In this document: piece by piece, positions 7,882 through 16,036 of the stretch | How the letters are laid out: the number at the start of each line of letters is the position of its first letter | Position numbering within the stretch: position 1 is the stretch's first letter | Origin: Candidatus Taylorbacteria bacterium RIFCSPHIGHO2_02_FULL_44_12 | GTDB taxonomy: Bacteria > Patescibacteriota > Minisyncoccia > Phycocordibacterales > PALSA-1337 | Reading direction: 5' to 3' | DNA length: 28,993 nt | Assembly: GCA_001822575.1 (NCBI GenBank) | Contig: MHRM01000005.1 | Location: forward strand, 1 to 28,993 | Made by a program: the position numbers and the translations under genes | Notes under the pieces: generated by a model | Database searches by the model: none | The model's input: only the letters and a program-made list of their open reading frames with translations | Told to the model about the DNA's origin: nothing

Positions 7882-7890
7882 ATTATAGCA
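7882..7890 (-). promoter_or_regulatory. Extended -10 promoter of pilin gene, predicted leaderless
   Basis: The minus strand reads TGCTATAAT, a perfect extended -10, with only TCAAGGC (7875-7881) before the ATG. The expected start of transcription is at or next to the start codon. ATAGCATGCTAT (7886-7897) is also palindromic. Confidence 0.7.
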
Positions 7891-7893
7891 TGC

Positions 7894-7929
7894 TATTTCA
7901 GCAAGGCGAGGCCTCGCCTTGCTGAAATA
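7894..7929. repeat. Perfect 36-bp palindrome, REP-like copy C
   Basis: The arms TATTTCAGCAAGGCGAGG (7894-7911) and their exact complement (7912-7929) meet with no spacer. The core GCGAGGCCTCGC is the one found beside the RAYT at 491 and 580. It covers the -35 region of the pilin promoter, so it could act as an operator or protein site as well as a mobile repeat. Confidence 0.82.
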
Positions 7930-7938
7930 CACCAAACG

Positions 7939-7973
7939 CAAAACCACCCCGAACTTGTCGAAGGGTGGTTTTG
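7939..7973. terminator. Terminator hairpin between two pilin genes
   Basis: AAAACCACCC (7940-7949) pairs with GGGTGGTTTT (7963-7972), 11 bp with the outer C-G pair. The loop CGAACTTGTCGAA contains a motif common in bacterial intergenic repeats. A-rich and T-rich ends make it usable on both strands; it lies just after the stop of the pilin gene at 7999. Confidence 0.72.
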
Positions 7974-7998
7974 AAAACTGACTTAAACCTTATTCAGA

Positions 7999-8454
7999 TT
8001 ATGAACAAGCTATCGTAGGAGTGGTTGTTGAAACAGCTGCAGCTGTTCGTCCGACTGAATCAATACAGAAATATGTAGTTGCATTAGCTGCTGATTGCAG
8101 AGAACCGAAAATAGCATATGCTGTTGACCCAGTATTAGTGATAGCAAACAACCTACCTCCTTGGGCAGCGGCATCATCGCTCAATTGTTTACCAACTGTG
8201 CCAGCTGTCTGTACGATACCAGCGCCATTTGTGGTAGCGGTATTAGCCGTAGTCAACAAAGTAAGATAATCCGTTCCATTGTAAACACTTTCAGCTTGAG
8301 TGCGAAGTTGCTGAACATCTGAAACGATCCTGGAATCCTTACCCTTTGTTCTAGCTGTATTCAAGGAAACCAACACAACTGAAGACAAAATACCAATAAT
8401 GGCGATGACGACGAGCAGTTCTATAAGAGTGAAACCTCTTGTGTACTTTTTCAT
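7999..8454 (-). CDS. Major type IV pilin (PilA/PilE-like)
   Basis: MKKYTRG is followed by FTLIELLVVIAIIGILSSVV, a canonical leader, Gly cleavage site and Glu at +5. The protein is short (151 aa). TARTKGKDSRIVSDVQQLRTQAES after the helix and a C-terminal Cys pair (YFCIDSVG...IACS) fit a small major pilin. It is flanked by its own strong extended -10 promoter with a leader of about 59 nt and a downstream terminator, unlike the tightly packed minor prepilins. This is what one expects for the most abundant subunit. No Shine-Dalgarno is seen; the context before ATG is very AT-rich. Confidence 0.88.
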   Translation of the reverse strand: MKKYTRGFTLIELLVVIAIIGILSSVVLVSLNTARTKGKDSRIVSDVQQLRTQAESVYNGTDYLTLLTTANTATTNGAGIVQTAGTVGKQLSDDAAAQGGRLFAITNTGSTAYAIFGSLQSAANATTYFCIDSVGRTAAAVSTTTPTIACS

Positions 8455-8493
8455 ATTATAAATTTACTAATAAACTATTAATCTACAATAACA

Positions 8494-8508
8494 AACCTCG
8501 AAAAGGTT
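8494..8508 (-). promoter_or_regulatory. Small hairpin in the pilin mRNA leader
   Basis: The leader RNA contains AACCU-UUUCG-AGGUU, a 5-bp stem with a 5-nt loop about 40 nt before the start codon. It could stabilise the 5' end; the role is inferred from position only. Confidence 0.35.
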
Positions 8509-8519
8509 ACTGTGCGTTT

Positions 8520-8528
8520 ATTATATCA
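8520..8528 (-). promoter_or_regulatory. Extended -10 promoter of the major pilin gene
   Basis: The minus strand reads TGATATAAT (extended -10, perfect hexamer at 8520-8525). The predicted transcript starts near 8513, giving a leader of about 59 nt. No good -35 is visible at the expected spacing. Confidence 0.65.
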
Positions 8529-8554
8529 CTCTCTTTCAAATCCATATTGGAGTC

Positions 8555-8563
8555 TGTGGATAA
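8555..8563 (-). promoter_or_regulatory. Single perfect DnaA-box sequence
   Basis: TTATCCACA, the consensus DnaA-binding nonamer, lies on the minus strand in the pilC-pilin spacer, about 30 nt upstream of the pilin -10. No second box is seen nearby, so it is not an origin; chance or DnaA-linked control are both possible. Confidence 0.4.
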
Positions 8564-8599
8564 CATAATAATAACCTCTCAATAACACCTGAATAAATA

Positions 8600-9811
8600 C
8601 TACTGGGCAGAAGCGATATTGTATATAGGTATCAATACCGAAGCCAAGAGAACCGCCACTCCCCCGCCCAAAAGAACGATCAAAAGAGGCTCTATCAAAG
8701 AAACAAGAGATTCCACGGCCGTAGCCACTTCTCGGCTATAAAAACGAGCCATGGTTTTGAGAATTGTCCCGACTTCACCAGTCTCTTCGCCGACTTTCAT
8801 CATTTGAACCATGATCCCAGGGATCTCCCGAGGATTCTTGGAAAGCGATTCGGAAAGAGTGACCCCACCCTTGACCGACTCTACGGCATCATTAAGCAGA
8901 GCTCTATATATCTGGTTATTGATGACCGAAGAAGTCAATTCCAGAGCTCTAACCATGGATATTCCGGAAATAAGCATCGTATTCATATTGTCCGAAAAAC
9001 GCGATAGATAGAGTTTTCTGTATAGACTGCCAAGATATGGCAAACTCAATTTGAAATTATCGTAACTAATCCGACCAATCGGAGTACGGACGAAACGGAT
9101 CAAGAAAAATCCGCCTATGATGACTAGAGCCAACAATATAAAACCATAACTGACCAGGAAATTGCTGATACCAAGAACGACCTTTGTATATATAGGTATT
9201 TCTTGGCCAGCTTCTGTCAAAACTTCACTAATCTTCGGAATAACCATAGTGAACATCAAAATCATCACGGTGATGAAGGTTACGATCACAAAGGCCGGAT
9301 ATATCAGAGCTCCCTTTACCTTTGAGGACAGCTCGTATGCCCGATCCAGATAATCAGCCAGATATTGGAATGTTTCGTCTAGTTTGCCTGATTCTTCACC
9401 GGCCTTGACCATACTGACATAAAACTCCGAAAAGACCCGAGGGTGTTTGGACATGGCCGCCGATATGGCACTGCCGGCCTGGAGATCGTCGGCCACCACG
9501 ACCAATTTGTTACCCAAAGCTCTATTTTCGGTTTCTGAAGCCAAAAGACGAAATATCCGTAAGGCCGAAACTTGGGCTTCAAATAGGGTAGATAATTGGC
9601 GTGACAATATCACTATGTCCTTGGTTGATATTCGATCAAATATAGAAATGTTTTTTGACAGGAATGACGAAGACTCGCCCGACTCTTTGATGGATGTCAA
9701 AACCATTCCTCGCTTTTGCAAAGAAGCAATGGCCACATCCACCGTGATGGATTCTATGGAGCCAGTTTTCTTGGCCCCTGTTGTATCTACTGCTTCATAG
9801 TTGAACAACAT
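8600..9811 (-). CDS. pilC: Type IV pilus inner-membrane platform protein PilC (GspF family)
   Basis: Membrane platform that couples the PilB and PilT motors to pilin insertion and removal. It opens with the usual YEAVDTTGAKKTGSIE. It has two repeated cytoplasmic T2SF domains (LSRQLSTLFEAQVSALRIFR near residue 70; YLSRFSDNMNTMLISGISMV near 275). Each is followed by a GEESGKLDE or GEETGEVGT signature. There are three hydrophobic segments (about 170-195, 220-240 and 375-400). Its 403-aa length is normal. A TATAAA box in an extended -10 context lies 9 nt before the ATG, immediately after the pilT stop, so a second promoter is possible. Confidence 0.95.
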   Translation of the reverse strand: MLFNYEAVDTTGAKKTGSIESITVDVAIASLQKRGMVLTSIKESGESSSFLSKNISIFDRISTKDIVILSRQLSTLFEAQVSALRIFRLLASETENRALGNKLVVVADDLQAGSAISAAMSKHPRVFSEFYVSMVKAGEESGKLDETFQYLADYLDRAYELSSKVKGALIYPAFVIVTFITVMILMFTMVIPKISEVLTEAGQEIPIYTKVVLGISNFLVSYGFILLALVIIGGFFLIRFVRTPIGRISYDNFKLSLPYLGSLYRKLYLSRFSDNMNTMLISGISMVRALELTSSVINNQIYRALLNDAVESVKGGVTLSESLSKNPREIPGIMVQMMKVGEETGEVGTILKTMARFYSREVATAVESLVSLIEPLLIVLLGGGVAVLLASVLIPIYNIASAQ

Positions 9812-9821
9812 ATGGTGTATT

Positions 9822-10880
9822 TTATATCATCCTCTCCAGAGTCTTGGGATTGAGCGAATTTGAATAAGCGCTCTCAACTGTAATCTCTCCCGAGCGGACC
9901 AATTCCGCCAAACAGCGGTTCAGATCCACCATCCCTTCCTGGGAACTGGTTTCAATAACCGTGTTTATTTCGTGAATGCGCTTTTCCCGAATAAGGTTGG
10001 AGACGGCATTGTTGTTGATCAGAAGTTCAAAGGCCGGAATCAACCCTCCAGAAATCCTAGGGATCAGCCTTTGAGAAAATATCCCCGTCATGGACCCGGC
10101 CAGCTGGATACGGATCTGGTCTTGTTGATTGGACGGGAATGAGTCAATAATCCTATTGATCGTTTGGGCGGCATTGTTGGTATGAAGAGTGGAAAAGATC
10201 AAATGGCCAGTTTCGGCCGCTGTAACGGCCGTGCCTATAGTATTGATATCGCGCATTTCTCCGACCATGCAAACATCTATGTCTTCGCGGAACATGGCCA
10301 CCAGAGCATCATGGAAATCCGGCGTGTCCAGACGGACCTCGCGCTGATCTATGATTGATTTTTTGGATTCAAAAAGATATTCTATCGGATCTTCAATAGT
10401 TAGAATATGTTCGGCCCGTGTCTGATTGATCATTTCAATCAGAGCGGCCAGAGTCGTGGTCTTGCCTTGACCGATCGGTCCGACCACCAAAAAGAAACCT
10501 TGAGGTTTGCGAGTAAAAGTCTCCAAAATCGGTGGCAGATGAAGATCAGGCAAAAGACGAATAACTCGTGGAATGAGGCGCAGGGCCACAGCTGGTTTGC
10601 CTTGATGATAATATGCATTGCCACGGAATCTGGCATCCGTCAGGCTGTAAGAAAAATCGGCATTCTTTTTCTTTTCAAGTAATTCTTTATTGTCACTACT
10701 CAAGAATATATTGAGAAAACCCTTTATGTCATTTTCGGAGAGAACTGCTTTTTTGACCAATGGAATAAGATTACCAACCACCCGGATCACAGGCGGCCGA
10801 CCGGCCGAAAGATGCAAATCTGAAGCCCCTTCCTTCAGGATCAGGTCTACCATTTCATTGATTTCTTTTTTATAGTCCAT
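9822..10880 (-). CDS. pilT: Twitching/retraction ATPase PilT
   Basis: Hexameric ATPase that powers pilus disassembly. It starts with the PilT N-terminal segment (ASDLHLSAGRPPVIRV). Walker A is GPIGQGKTTT at about residue 132, where most relatives have GPTGSGKSTT; the Lys and following Thr are kept. The Asp box is TIEDPIEYLF, Walker B is CMVGEMRD (about 203), and the His box is STLHTNNAAQT. Its 352-aa length fits PilT and excludes PilB. It follows the receiver-domain gene by about 20 nt. Having both PilT and PilB implies retractile pili, used for DNA uptake or host attachment in related lineages. Confidence 0.95.
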   Translation of the reverse strand: MDYKKEINEMVDLILKEGASDLHLSAGRPPVIRVVGNLIPLVKKAVLSENDIKGFLNIFLSSDNKELLEKKKNADFSYSLTDARFRGNAYYHQGKPAVALRLIPRVIRLLPDLHLPPILETFTRKPQGFFLVVGPIGQGKTTTLAALIEMINQTRAEHILTIEDPIEYLFESKKSIIDQREVRLDTPDFHDALVAMFREDIDVCMVGEMRDINTIGTAVTAAETGHLIFSTLHTNNAAQTINRIIDSFPSNQQDQIRIQLAGSMTGIFSQRLIPRISGGLIPAFELLINNNAVSNLIREKRIHEINTVIETSSQEGMVDLNRCLAELVRSGEITVESAYSNSLNPKTLERMI

Positions 10881-10899
10881 GAATTGAATATAGTTTTGA

Positions 10900-11304
10900 T
10901 CAGGATTTTCGGCTGGTCTGGATATTTTCTACTTCTTTGAGAACATCTGAGGGGATAGTGGTAGCCTTGACGATATAGCCGTCAACATTTAGCTTCTTGG
11001 CCTGGCCAACATCTTCCGAAGAACCTTGATTTGTCAGGATGATAGTGGTGGCGTGAGGAGCCAATTTTTCCGTCCGAACCTGATCTAAGAATTCCAGACC
11101 ACCGACATTTTTTGGCATCAGAATGTCAACCAGCATGACCGTGGGATCGTATCCGTCCCGGAGGATCTTAAGAGCCACATCCGAGGCATCGGCCGTTTTG
11201 ACCTCGTAGCCGGCTCCGGAGAACTTTATGGAATACATATCCAGCAAGAATTTATCATCATCCAATAATAAGATCTTTTTTGTTTGTGAAGATGCTTGAC
11301 TCAT
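10900..11304 (-). CDS. CheY-like response regulator receiver
   Basis: A stand-alone receiver domain of 134 aa. ILLLDDDKFLLDMY supplies the acidic pocket and VMLVDILMPK the phospho-acceptor Asp. ILTNQG holds the conserved Thr, and YIVKATTIP holds the Lys followed by Ala-Thr where many receivers have Pro. There is no output domain, so it probably works by protein contact with the neighbouring PilB or PilT motors, as PilG/PilH-type regulators do; this is inferred from context. No histidine kinase gene is in the window. TATAAT (11312-11317) ends 7 nt before the ATG, suggesting an internal promoter and a leaderless transcript. Confidence 0.9.
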   Translation of the reverse strand: MSQASSQTKKILLLDDDKFLLDMYSIKFSGAGYEVKTADASDVALKILRDGYDPTVMLVDILMPKNVGGLEFLDQVRTEKLAPHATTIILTNQGSSEDVGQAKKLNVDGYIVKATTIPSDVLKEVENIQTSRKS

Positions 11305-11311
11305 AGCATAT

Positions 11312-11317
11312 ATTATA
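11312..11317 (-). promoter_or_regulatory. Possible -10 for the receiver gene, predicted leaderless
   Basis: TATAAT on the minus strand with 7 nt (11305-11311) before ATG 11304, located inside the 21-nt spacer after pilB. Confidence 0.5.
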
Positions 11318-11325
11318 TACTCTTA

Positions 11326-13044
11326 TCACAATTTATTCACCTCCTCAAAAGGTATCATCTTCTTGAAAGCCTTGATAATGGCGTCTTCACGGATAGATAA
11401 CATCCCCTTGGCCCGAGCGATCCGACGGATTTCGGTTTCAACCGGATTTTTGAGGATGATCTGTTCTATCTCTTTGTCCATTGTGAACATTTCAAATACT
11501 GCCATCCTGCCACGGGTGCCCTTGGGGCATTCCGGTGTCGGTTTGATCTTCAAGACCGTGTCCGAAAATGGTATGTCTTTTTTGTATTCGGCCGGCAGAT
11601 CGGCAAATTCACGGTCTATCATAGCCTTGATACTGCCTTCAACAGGAATAGTTTCGCCAGAATTTGGTCCGATCACCCCTACCAGCCTTTGGGCCACGGC
11701 CAAAATCAGAGTCGGAGCTATAAGGTATGGATCCACTCCCATGTCAATCAATCTCGGAATAACTCCGGCGGAATTGTTTGTATGAAGGGTTGAAAAGACC
11801 AAGTGTCCGGTCAAGGCGGCTTGAACTGCCAACTGGGCTGTTTCTTTGTCGCGGATCTCACCGACCATGATGATGTCCGGATCCTGGCGCAGAGTAGTGC
11901 GAAGACCGGCCGCGAATGAATAACCGATCTCCGGACGAACCTGGGACTGGCTGACACCTTCTATGCTGTATTCCACGGGATCTTCAAGTGACAAAACATT
12001 GTAACTTTCGCGATCAATTTCATTCAAAATGGAATAAAGGGTGGTGGATTTGCCGGAACCAGTCGGCCCTGTAATCAGTATCATCCCGTATGGTTTGGCA
12101 ATGGCCTCACGCAACATGGTCAGATTGCGAGCCGAAAGATTCATATCATCCAAGAGACGCACTCCCTTGGCCTGATCCAAAATCCGCATTTCTACTTTTT
12201 CGCCATAATAAGCCGGAAATGTTGAAACTCGGAAATCTATTCTTCGGCCATCTATCCGGGCCGAGAAGCGTCCATCCTGCGGTTTGCGCTTTTCATCCAA
12301 GCGCATGTTGGAAAGGACCTTGATCCTGGCAACCACGGCCGAATGGACCTGTGGAGGCAAGACTAGACTGGTGTTCAGAATTCCGTCAACACGAAAACGG
12401 ACTCTAACTTTGTCTCTAACATGTTCTATGTGAACATCGGATGCTTCGCCTTCTACCGCATAGCGGACGATTGTGGCCACAATCTTGACTACTGGAGCAT
12501 CTTCTATAAGAGCTGTTTCTTCTTTGGCGCTGTTTTTGGAATCTTGTTTTTCCGGCAATATGGTGTCTGACTCTATAGACAACTCCGTCTCCAGTTCGGA
12601 CAGAGCCTTGGTGACTTCGCCAGTCAGGCCTTTGTACATTTCTATTATCTTTTGAAAATCGTCTAGGGTGATCAAATATAGTTTGTAGGGAATGTTCTTT
12701 TTGGCCACCAAGAAATTCAAGGCGTCACGAGCCTCCATATTGTCTGGATCAACGATACCAATCTCCAGAGTGCCATCCTTGAGGCCCACAGGAGCAAAAC
12801 GATAGTGGAGGGCTGATTCTTCTGGAACATAATCCAAAGCCTCAAAAGGGACCTGGCTGTCGGAAAGAGATCGGACGGGCATATTCAGAAATTCTCCCCG
12901 AGCAGTGATGATATCTTCCAACTTGACTCCGCGAGAAATCAAGGCTTCTTCCAGAGAAGTCCCAGCTCCGGTCTGCTTGCGCACTTCACGGATATCATCT
13001 TTGGAGATGAGATGCTTTTGCAAGAGTATATCTAATACGGACAT
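11326..13044 (-). CDS. pilB: Pilus extension ATPase PilB (GspE family)
   Basis: Hexameric ATPase driving pilus assembly. The N-terminal MshEN-type domain (about residues 1-150) includes DYVPEESALHYRFAPVG. The catalytic core has Walker A GPTGSGKSTT (about 328), an Asp box (SLEDPVEYSIEG), Walker B DPDIIMVGEIRD (about 390) and a His box (STLHTNNSAG). The CxxC...CxxC zinc motif usually found after residue 430 is reduced to one Cys (PECPKGTRGR), so the zinc-binding loop is missing. Its 572-aa length is normal. It begins about 12 nt after a small PilP-like gene, and no Shine-Dalgarno is visible. Confidence 0.95.
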   Translation of the reverse strand: MSVLDILLQKHLISKDDIREVRKQTGAGTSLEEALISRGVKLEDIITARGEFLNMPVRSLSDSQVPFEALDYVPEESALHYRFAPVGLKDGTLEIGIVDPDNMEARDALNFLVAKKNIPYKLYLITLDDFQKIIEMYKGLTGEVTKALSELETELSIESDTILPEKQDSKNSAKEETALIEDAPVVKIVATIVRYAVEGEASDVHIEHVRDKVRVRFRVDGILNTSLVLPPQVHSAVVARIKVLSNMRLDEKRKPQDGRFSARIDGRRIDFRVSTFPAYYGEKVEMRILDQAKGVRLLDDMNLSARNLTMLREAIAKPYGMILITGPTGSGKSTTLYSILNEIDRESYNVLSLEDPVEYSIEGVSQSQVRPEIGYSFAAGLRTTLRQDPDIIMVGEIRDKETAQLAVQAALTGHLVFSTLHTNNSAGVIPRLIDMGVDPYLIAPTLILAVAQRLVGVIGPNSGETIPVEGSIKAMIDREFADLPAEYKKDIPFSDTVLKIKPTPECPKGTRGRMAVFEMFTMDKEIEQIILKNPVETEIRRIARAKGMLSIREDAIIKAFKKMIPFEEVNKL

Positions 13045-13056
13045 AAACTATATTGA

Positions 13057-13413
13057 TTAACGACCAGAAGAGGTCGTCGCGGAAGAGGATCTGGCGTTGC
13101 TCGAAAGAGGGGCGAATGGATTTGGTCGGCCGACATTTTGTGGTGGCACAACCACAGAATAATCGCGCAAAGTCCTATAGGCCGGATCAAGGAAGAGATC
13201 GGTATCTATCTGAAGAGATTTGATCTGGGTCAAGAGACTCAAGACTCGAGCCCCGACCATGGCCGCTTCGGAACTAGGTTCAGCTTTCAAAAGAGATGTA
13301 TCCTCGGCTGGTCCTTTTCCAAAAAAGTAAAACATGGCCACTGTCACAATAACGACAATAGCCGCTCCGAGAATGAGATTCTTTTTTGAAGTGTGTTTGG
13401 TGTTCATGTTCAT
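13057..13413 (-). CDS. Small membrane protein in the pilus cluster, possibly PilP-like
   Basis: 118 aa with a single N-terminal transmembrane helix (about residues 13-31). Then come a short helical stretch (ARVLSLLTQIKSLQI) and an extended segment ending VGRPNPFAPL, with a Ser/Thr-rich tail. Position directly after pilN and pilO suggests it takes the place of PilP. PilP in diderms links the PilN/PilO complex to the secretin; with no secretin here, the role must differ. The similarity to PilP is by position and topology only. Start: ATG 13413, 7 nt after the pilO stop; a second Met lies two codons later. Confidence 0.6.
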   Translation of the reverse strand: MNMNTKHTSKKNLILGAAIVVIVTVAMFYFFGKGPAEDTSLLKAEPSSEAAMVGARVLSLLTQIKSLQIDTDLFLDPAYRTLRDYSVVVPPQNVGRPNPFAPLSSNARSSSATTSSGR

Positions 13414-13420
13414 AATGAAA

Positions 13421-14020
13421 TTATTGGCGAAGCCAATAGGTTTTTATCCCAACTCCAAAGTCATAAACCCCGGTATCATTGGCGGTAACGGAAAGATGGG
13501 TGATATCCATGATACGCAAGTCGGCCTCCAAGTCTTGGAGAAAACTCAAAAATTGCAAATATGGGGCTGTCACTCCAAATGACACAGAAACGGTATCAAG
13601 AGTTGGGGTAGCTATTATAGTTGTCACTGCCACCGCCCCAGTCTCAGCGGCGGCCGTAGCGGCTGTAGGCAAGCTCTGTGTCGGTCTAGAAACACTTTGA
13701 GCGGCTGTGGCTTTGATATTGCGAAGAGAAAAACCGTGTCGCAAAGCAACGCTGTTGAGATCAATGATCAGACGAATATTGTCAACGGTATTGGGGATCA
13801 TCTTGTCCAGCCTCTCCTGATCTTCCGAAGAAATATTTCTCCATTGTTTGAGTATGTTGTCCCGGACTTTGATCAACTGCTCGGCATTGGCAATAGCGGC
13901 AGTATATTGTTTGTTTGTGGCGCGAATGGCGCTGGTTTCAGTCAAAAGACTTTTGGTAAAAGTAAAGTAGACGCCCAGCGCCAAGATAATAAGAATGATT
14001 GCCATGGCATTACGATTCAT
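13421..14020 (-). CDS. pilO: Type IV pilus assembly protein PilO-like
   Basis: Inner-membrane alignment-complex protein. It has one N-terminal transmembrane helix (AMAIILIILALGVYFTF), then a coiled-coil stretch. This is followed by RLDKMIPNTVDNIRLIIDLN and the PilO-type ferredoxin-like domain (LQFLSFLQDLEADLRIMDIT). An Ala/Thr-rich linker of about 30 residues sits in the middle. The ATG overlaps the stop of the preceding pilN by 4 nt (ATGA), as is usual for this gene pair. Confidence 0.88.
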   Translation of the reverse strand: MNRNAMAIILIILALGVYFTFTKSLLTETSAIRATNKQYTAAIANAEQLIKVRDNILKQWRNISSEDQERLDKMIPNTVDNIRLIIDLNSVALRHGFSLRNIKATAAQSVSRPTQSLPTAATAAAETGAVAVTTIIATPTLDTVSVSFGVTAPYLQFLSFLQDLEADLRIMDITHLSVTANDTGVYDFGVGIKTYWLRQ

Positions 14021-14667
14021 GGTTGTGTTGATGTGGCGTTAGTAGAGTTAATTAGTTTTTGGTATGACAAACTAGCAGAATCTATACTGGCTGAAAATCC
14101 AAAAGAAACTGTGCCATTGGGATCAAGAGTGGGATTTGAAAGGATCGGATTTTTGACGACCTTGCGCAAGCCATATTGTTCAAGCTGACCCAAAACATCG
14201 GACTGGAAAGCCACGGCGCTCAAACTAGTCCCATAACCATTCATGGAAATCTTCAGGCCGTCGGTCTGATTTGGGGCGGCCGAGACTTCCAAGCTCAAAA
14301 ATCTGACATTCTCAATAGTAAGGCGGGAAATAATGTCAAATATCTGGGATATAGCTAGATGATTGTACAGGATCTGTTTGGCCAAATCTACTTTGATATT
14401 CACCTGTTTCAGATGCTCTATGAGATCAATATTGAACTGGCGCTCTCTTTCGGCCAACTGCTCTTTGTATGTTTCTTGGGCGGAGAGGAGATAGTACTTC
14501 CAAGCATAACCACCTCCAGCCAGTGTCAGAGAAAAAATAAAAACAATCACAGACAAACCCATAAAGAAACTGCCGCCATGCCTATGTGGAGACGAAGCTC
14601 CAACTATACCTCCTGGCGGAGAAATAGGTTTTTTGGGAATAAATGATGTTTGAAATTTGGGGTCCAT
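14017..14667 (-). CDS. pilN: Type IV pilus assembly protein PilN-like
   Basis: Partner of PilM and PilO in the inner-membrane alignment complex. A cytoplasmic N-terminal tail of about 32 residues includes FQTSFIPKKP; this end of PilN normally binds PilM. A transmembrane helix (FFMGLSVIVFIFSLTLAGGG) follows, then a coiled coil and a compact domain. It lacks the strictly typical INLLP start of PilN, so the assignment rests on topology and order. It has a separate promoter: TGCTATAAT on the minus strand ends 8 nt before ATG 14667. It is separated from pilM by a 174-bp inverted-repeat element. Confidence 0.82.
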   Translation of the reverse strand: MDPKFQTSFIPKKPISPPGGIVGASSPHRHGGSFFMGLSVIVFIFSLTLAGGGYAWKYYLLSAQETYKEQLAERERQFNIDLIEHLKQVNIKVDLAKQILYNHLAISQIFDIISRLTIENVRFLSLEVSAAPNQTDGLKISMNGYGTSLSAVAFQSDVLGQLEQYGLRKVVKNPILSNPTLDPNGTVSFGFSASIDSASLSYQKLINSTNATSTQP

Positions 14668-14675
14668 TCAAGTTC

Positions 14676-14684
14676 ATTATAGCA
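14676..14684 (-). promoter_or_regulatory. Extended -10 promoter of pilN, predicted leaderless
   Basis: The minus strand reads TGCTATAAT, with GAACTTGA (14668-14675) before the ATG. The predicted transcript begins at or within a base or two of the start codon. It lies just downstream of the inverted-repeat element. Confidence 0.68.
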
Positions 14685-14718
14685 ATAAGTCAGAAAAACC
14701 GCTGTGCATAAGTAAGTA

Positions 14719-14892
14719 TCAGCCGCCCTGTCCTCACTTATCCTCCTCACCCACGATCGCCCTCGCCCTCTACAAGAGAACAGTCGGGCTCGGTCGTCTT
14801 TTCTCGCCGCCGTCTGGTTGTTATGATTCAATCTCTATCTCCACGGCGTCTGCGAAGAGGGTTCAGAGGATAAGTGAGGACAGGGCGGCTGA
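14719..14892. repeat. 174-bp element with perfect 27-nt terminal inverted repeats
   Basis: The arms 14719-14745 and 14866-14892 are exactly complementary (left arm begins TCAGCCGCCCTG). The 120-nt interior is GC-rich and contains further partial complementarity. It occupies most of the pilM-pilN gap and carries no credible gene. It shares its architecture, but not its arm sequence, with the elements at 3143 and 16696. Confidence 0.82.
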
Positions 14893-14913
14893 CACTATAT
14901 CAACACAGAATTA

Positions 14914-16020
14914 TCATTCAAGCTCTGAAAGTTTACGCAGGGCCGCCCCGATAGCTACGGCAAATTCAGGCCCAGCTTGAGCAAATTCTTCGGTCAAGAA
15001 GGCCGGAGTTTCCAGCTTACCAAAAGGATCGGCATATATAACATCAGTCTGAAAACTGATTTTGGCAATATCGGTAAAACCTTTGAGCAGGACTCCTCCA
15101 CCAGTCAGAATGACTTTGCTAATATTCTTGGCGTACTTTTTCTGGTAAGAGAGAAGAGCGGAATTGGCTTCATAAAAAACATAGTCAAGATTTAGAGTGA
15201 TGATCTCGGTCAATTCTTTGTATTCCGGACCACCCTTGAGACCATAAACACGCTTCATGTTTTCGGCTTCAATGACGCTGATACTCAAAGCCTTGGACAA
15301 AGCCAGGGTGATATCCTGACCGCCACGGTTGATAATATGCGACGAGCGCAAAACCCCGCGCTCTACTATGTATAGCTTGGTTGAGCGAGCGCCCATGTCT
15401 ATGACCATAGTAGTCCCAACACCAGGATCAACCACGGCCCGAACACAACTGAATATCTCTATTTCATAGAAACTCGGAACCAGGCCGCTACCGGTAACTA
15501 TATTTTGATAGCTGGTCAAATATTCATTATGAATAGCCACCACCAATACATCATAGCCCTGCTTTTCGGGTGGAGTATTTTCGGAGGTGGAATAAGCGTC
15601 TTCGCGAGGCACGATGGACCAGTCCAGAAGAACCTCGCTCAAAGGCACGGGAATGTATTTACGGGCTTCAATGGCCACGACATTGCCAACTTGCTTTTCC
15701 GGCACATATGGGATGGAGATGAAAGTAATTAGGCTTGAAGATAGAGGCAAAGCCACTCCAGAAGATATGGTAGTTGTCTTGGCTTCACGGAGAATATCTT
15801 TGACGGCTTGAATCATCTTGTCTCCTGGCATATTGGTGGATCGGCCCACTTCTATCCCGGCGTAAGGACCGAGAGCCAATTCGCCATATGTTTCCAAGAA
15901 GGCTTTGCCATGCTTTTTTTTGATCTGGACTATCTTGATAGCGGAGGAACCAATATCTATGCCAAGAACACTAGATTCCTTTTTGAAAAAGGCAGATAAT
16001 AGTGAGCCGATTGAAGCCAT
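14914..16020 (-). CDS. pilM: Type IV pilus assembly protein PilM
   Basis: Actin-like cytoplasmic ATPase that binds the N-terminal tail of PilN. VLGIDIGSSAIKIVQIK is the first phosphate-binding loop. Next come VEIARKYIPVPLSEVLLDWS-type segments (here AIEARKYIPVPLSEV), TTMVIDMGARSTKLYIVERG (second loop) and SKVILTGGGVLLKGF (adenosine motif). The C-terminus FAVAIGAALRKL is typical. It is the first gene of the pilus cluster. I choose ATG 16020 because TATAAT (16027-16032) ends 6 nt before it. The other in-frame ATG at 16038 would share its bases with the divergent comF start. Upstream sequence with comF is extremely short, so the promoter overlaps both coding regions. Confidence 0.93.
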   Translation of the reverse strand: MASIGSLLSAFFKKESSVLGIDIGSSAIKIVQIKKKHGKAFLETYGELALGPYAGIEVGRSTNMPGDKMIQAVKDILREAKTTTISSGVALPLSSSLITFISIPYVPEKQVGNVVAIEARKYIPVPLSEVLLDWSIVPREDAYSTSENTPPEKQGYDVLVVAIHNEYLTSYQNIVTGSGLVPSFYEIEIFSCVRAVVDPGVGTTMVIDMGARSTKLYIVERGVLRSSHIINRGGQDITLALSKALSISVIEAENMKRVYGLKGGPEYKELTEIITLNLDYVFYEANSALLSYQKKYAKNISKVILTGGGVLLKGFTDIAKISFQTDVIYADPFGKLETPAFLTEEFAQAGPEFAVAIGAALRKLSELE

Positions 16021-16026
16021 GACTTC

Positions 16027-16032
16027 ATTATA
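16027..16032 (-). promoter_or_regulatory. -10 box of pilM, predicted leaderless
   Basis: TATAAT on the minus strand within TGATATATAAT, 6 nt before ATG 16020. It would drive the beginning of the pilus cluster. Confidence 0.6.
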
Positions 16033-16036
16033 TATC

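Noticed and set aside
8555..8563. Replication origin
   Set aside because: Only one DnaA box is seen, with no AT-rich unwinding cluster and no dnaA/dnaN genes nearby.
14719..14892. Small gene inside the 174-bp inverted-repeat element (75 codons, minus strand)
   Set aside because: The frame runs through both the inverted repeat and the pilN start, is Arg-rich and low complexity, and has no family features.
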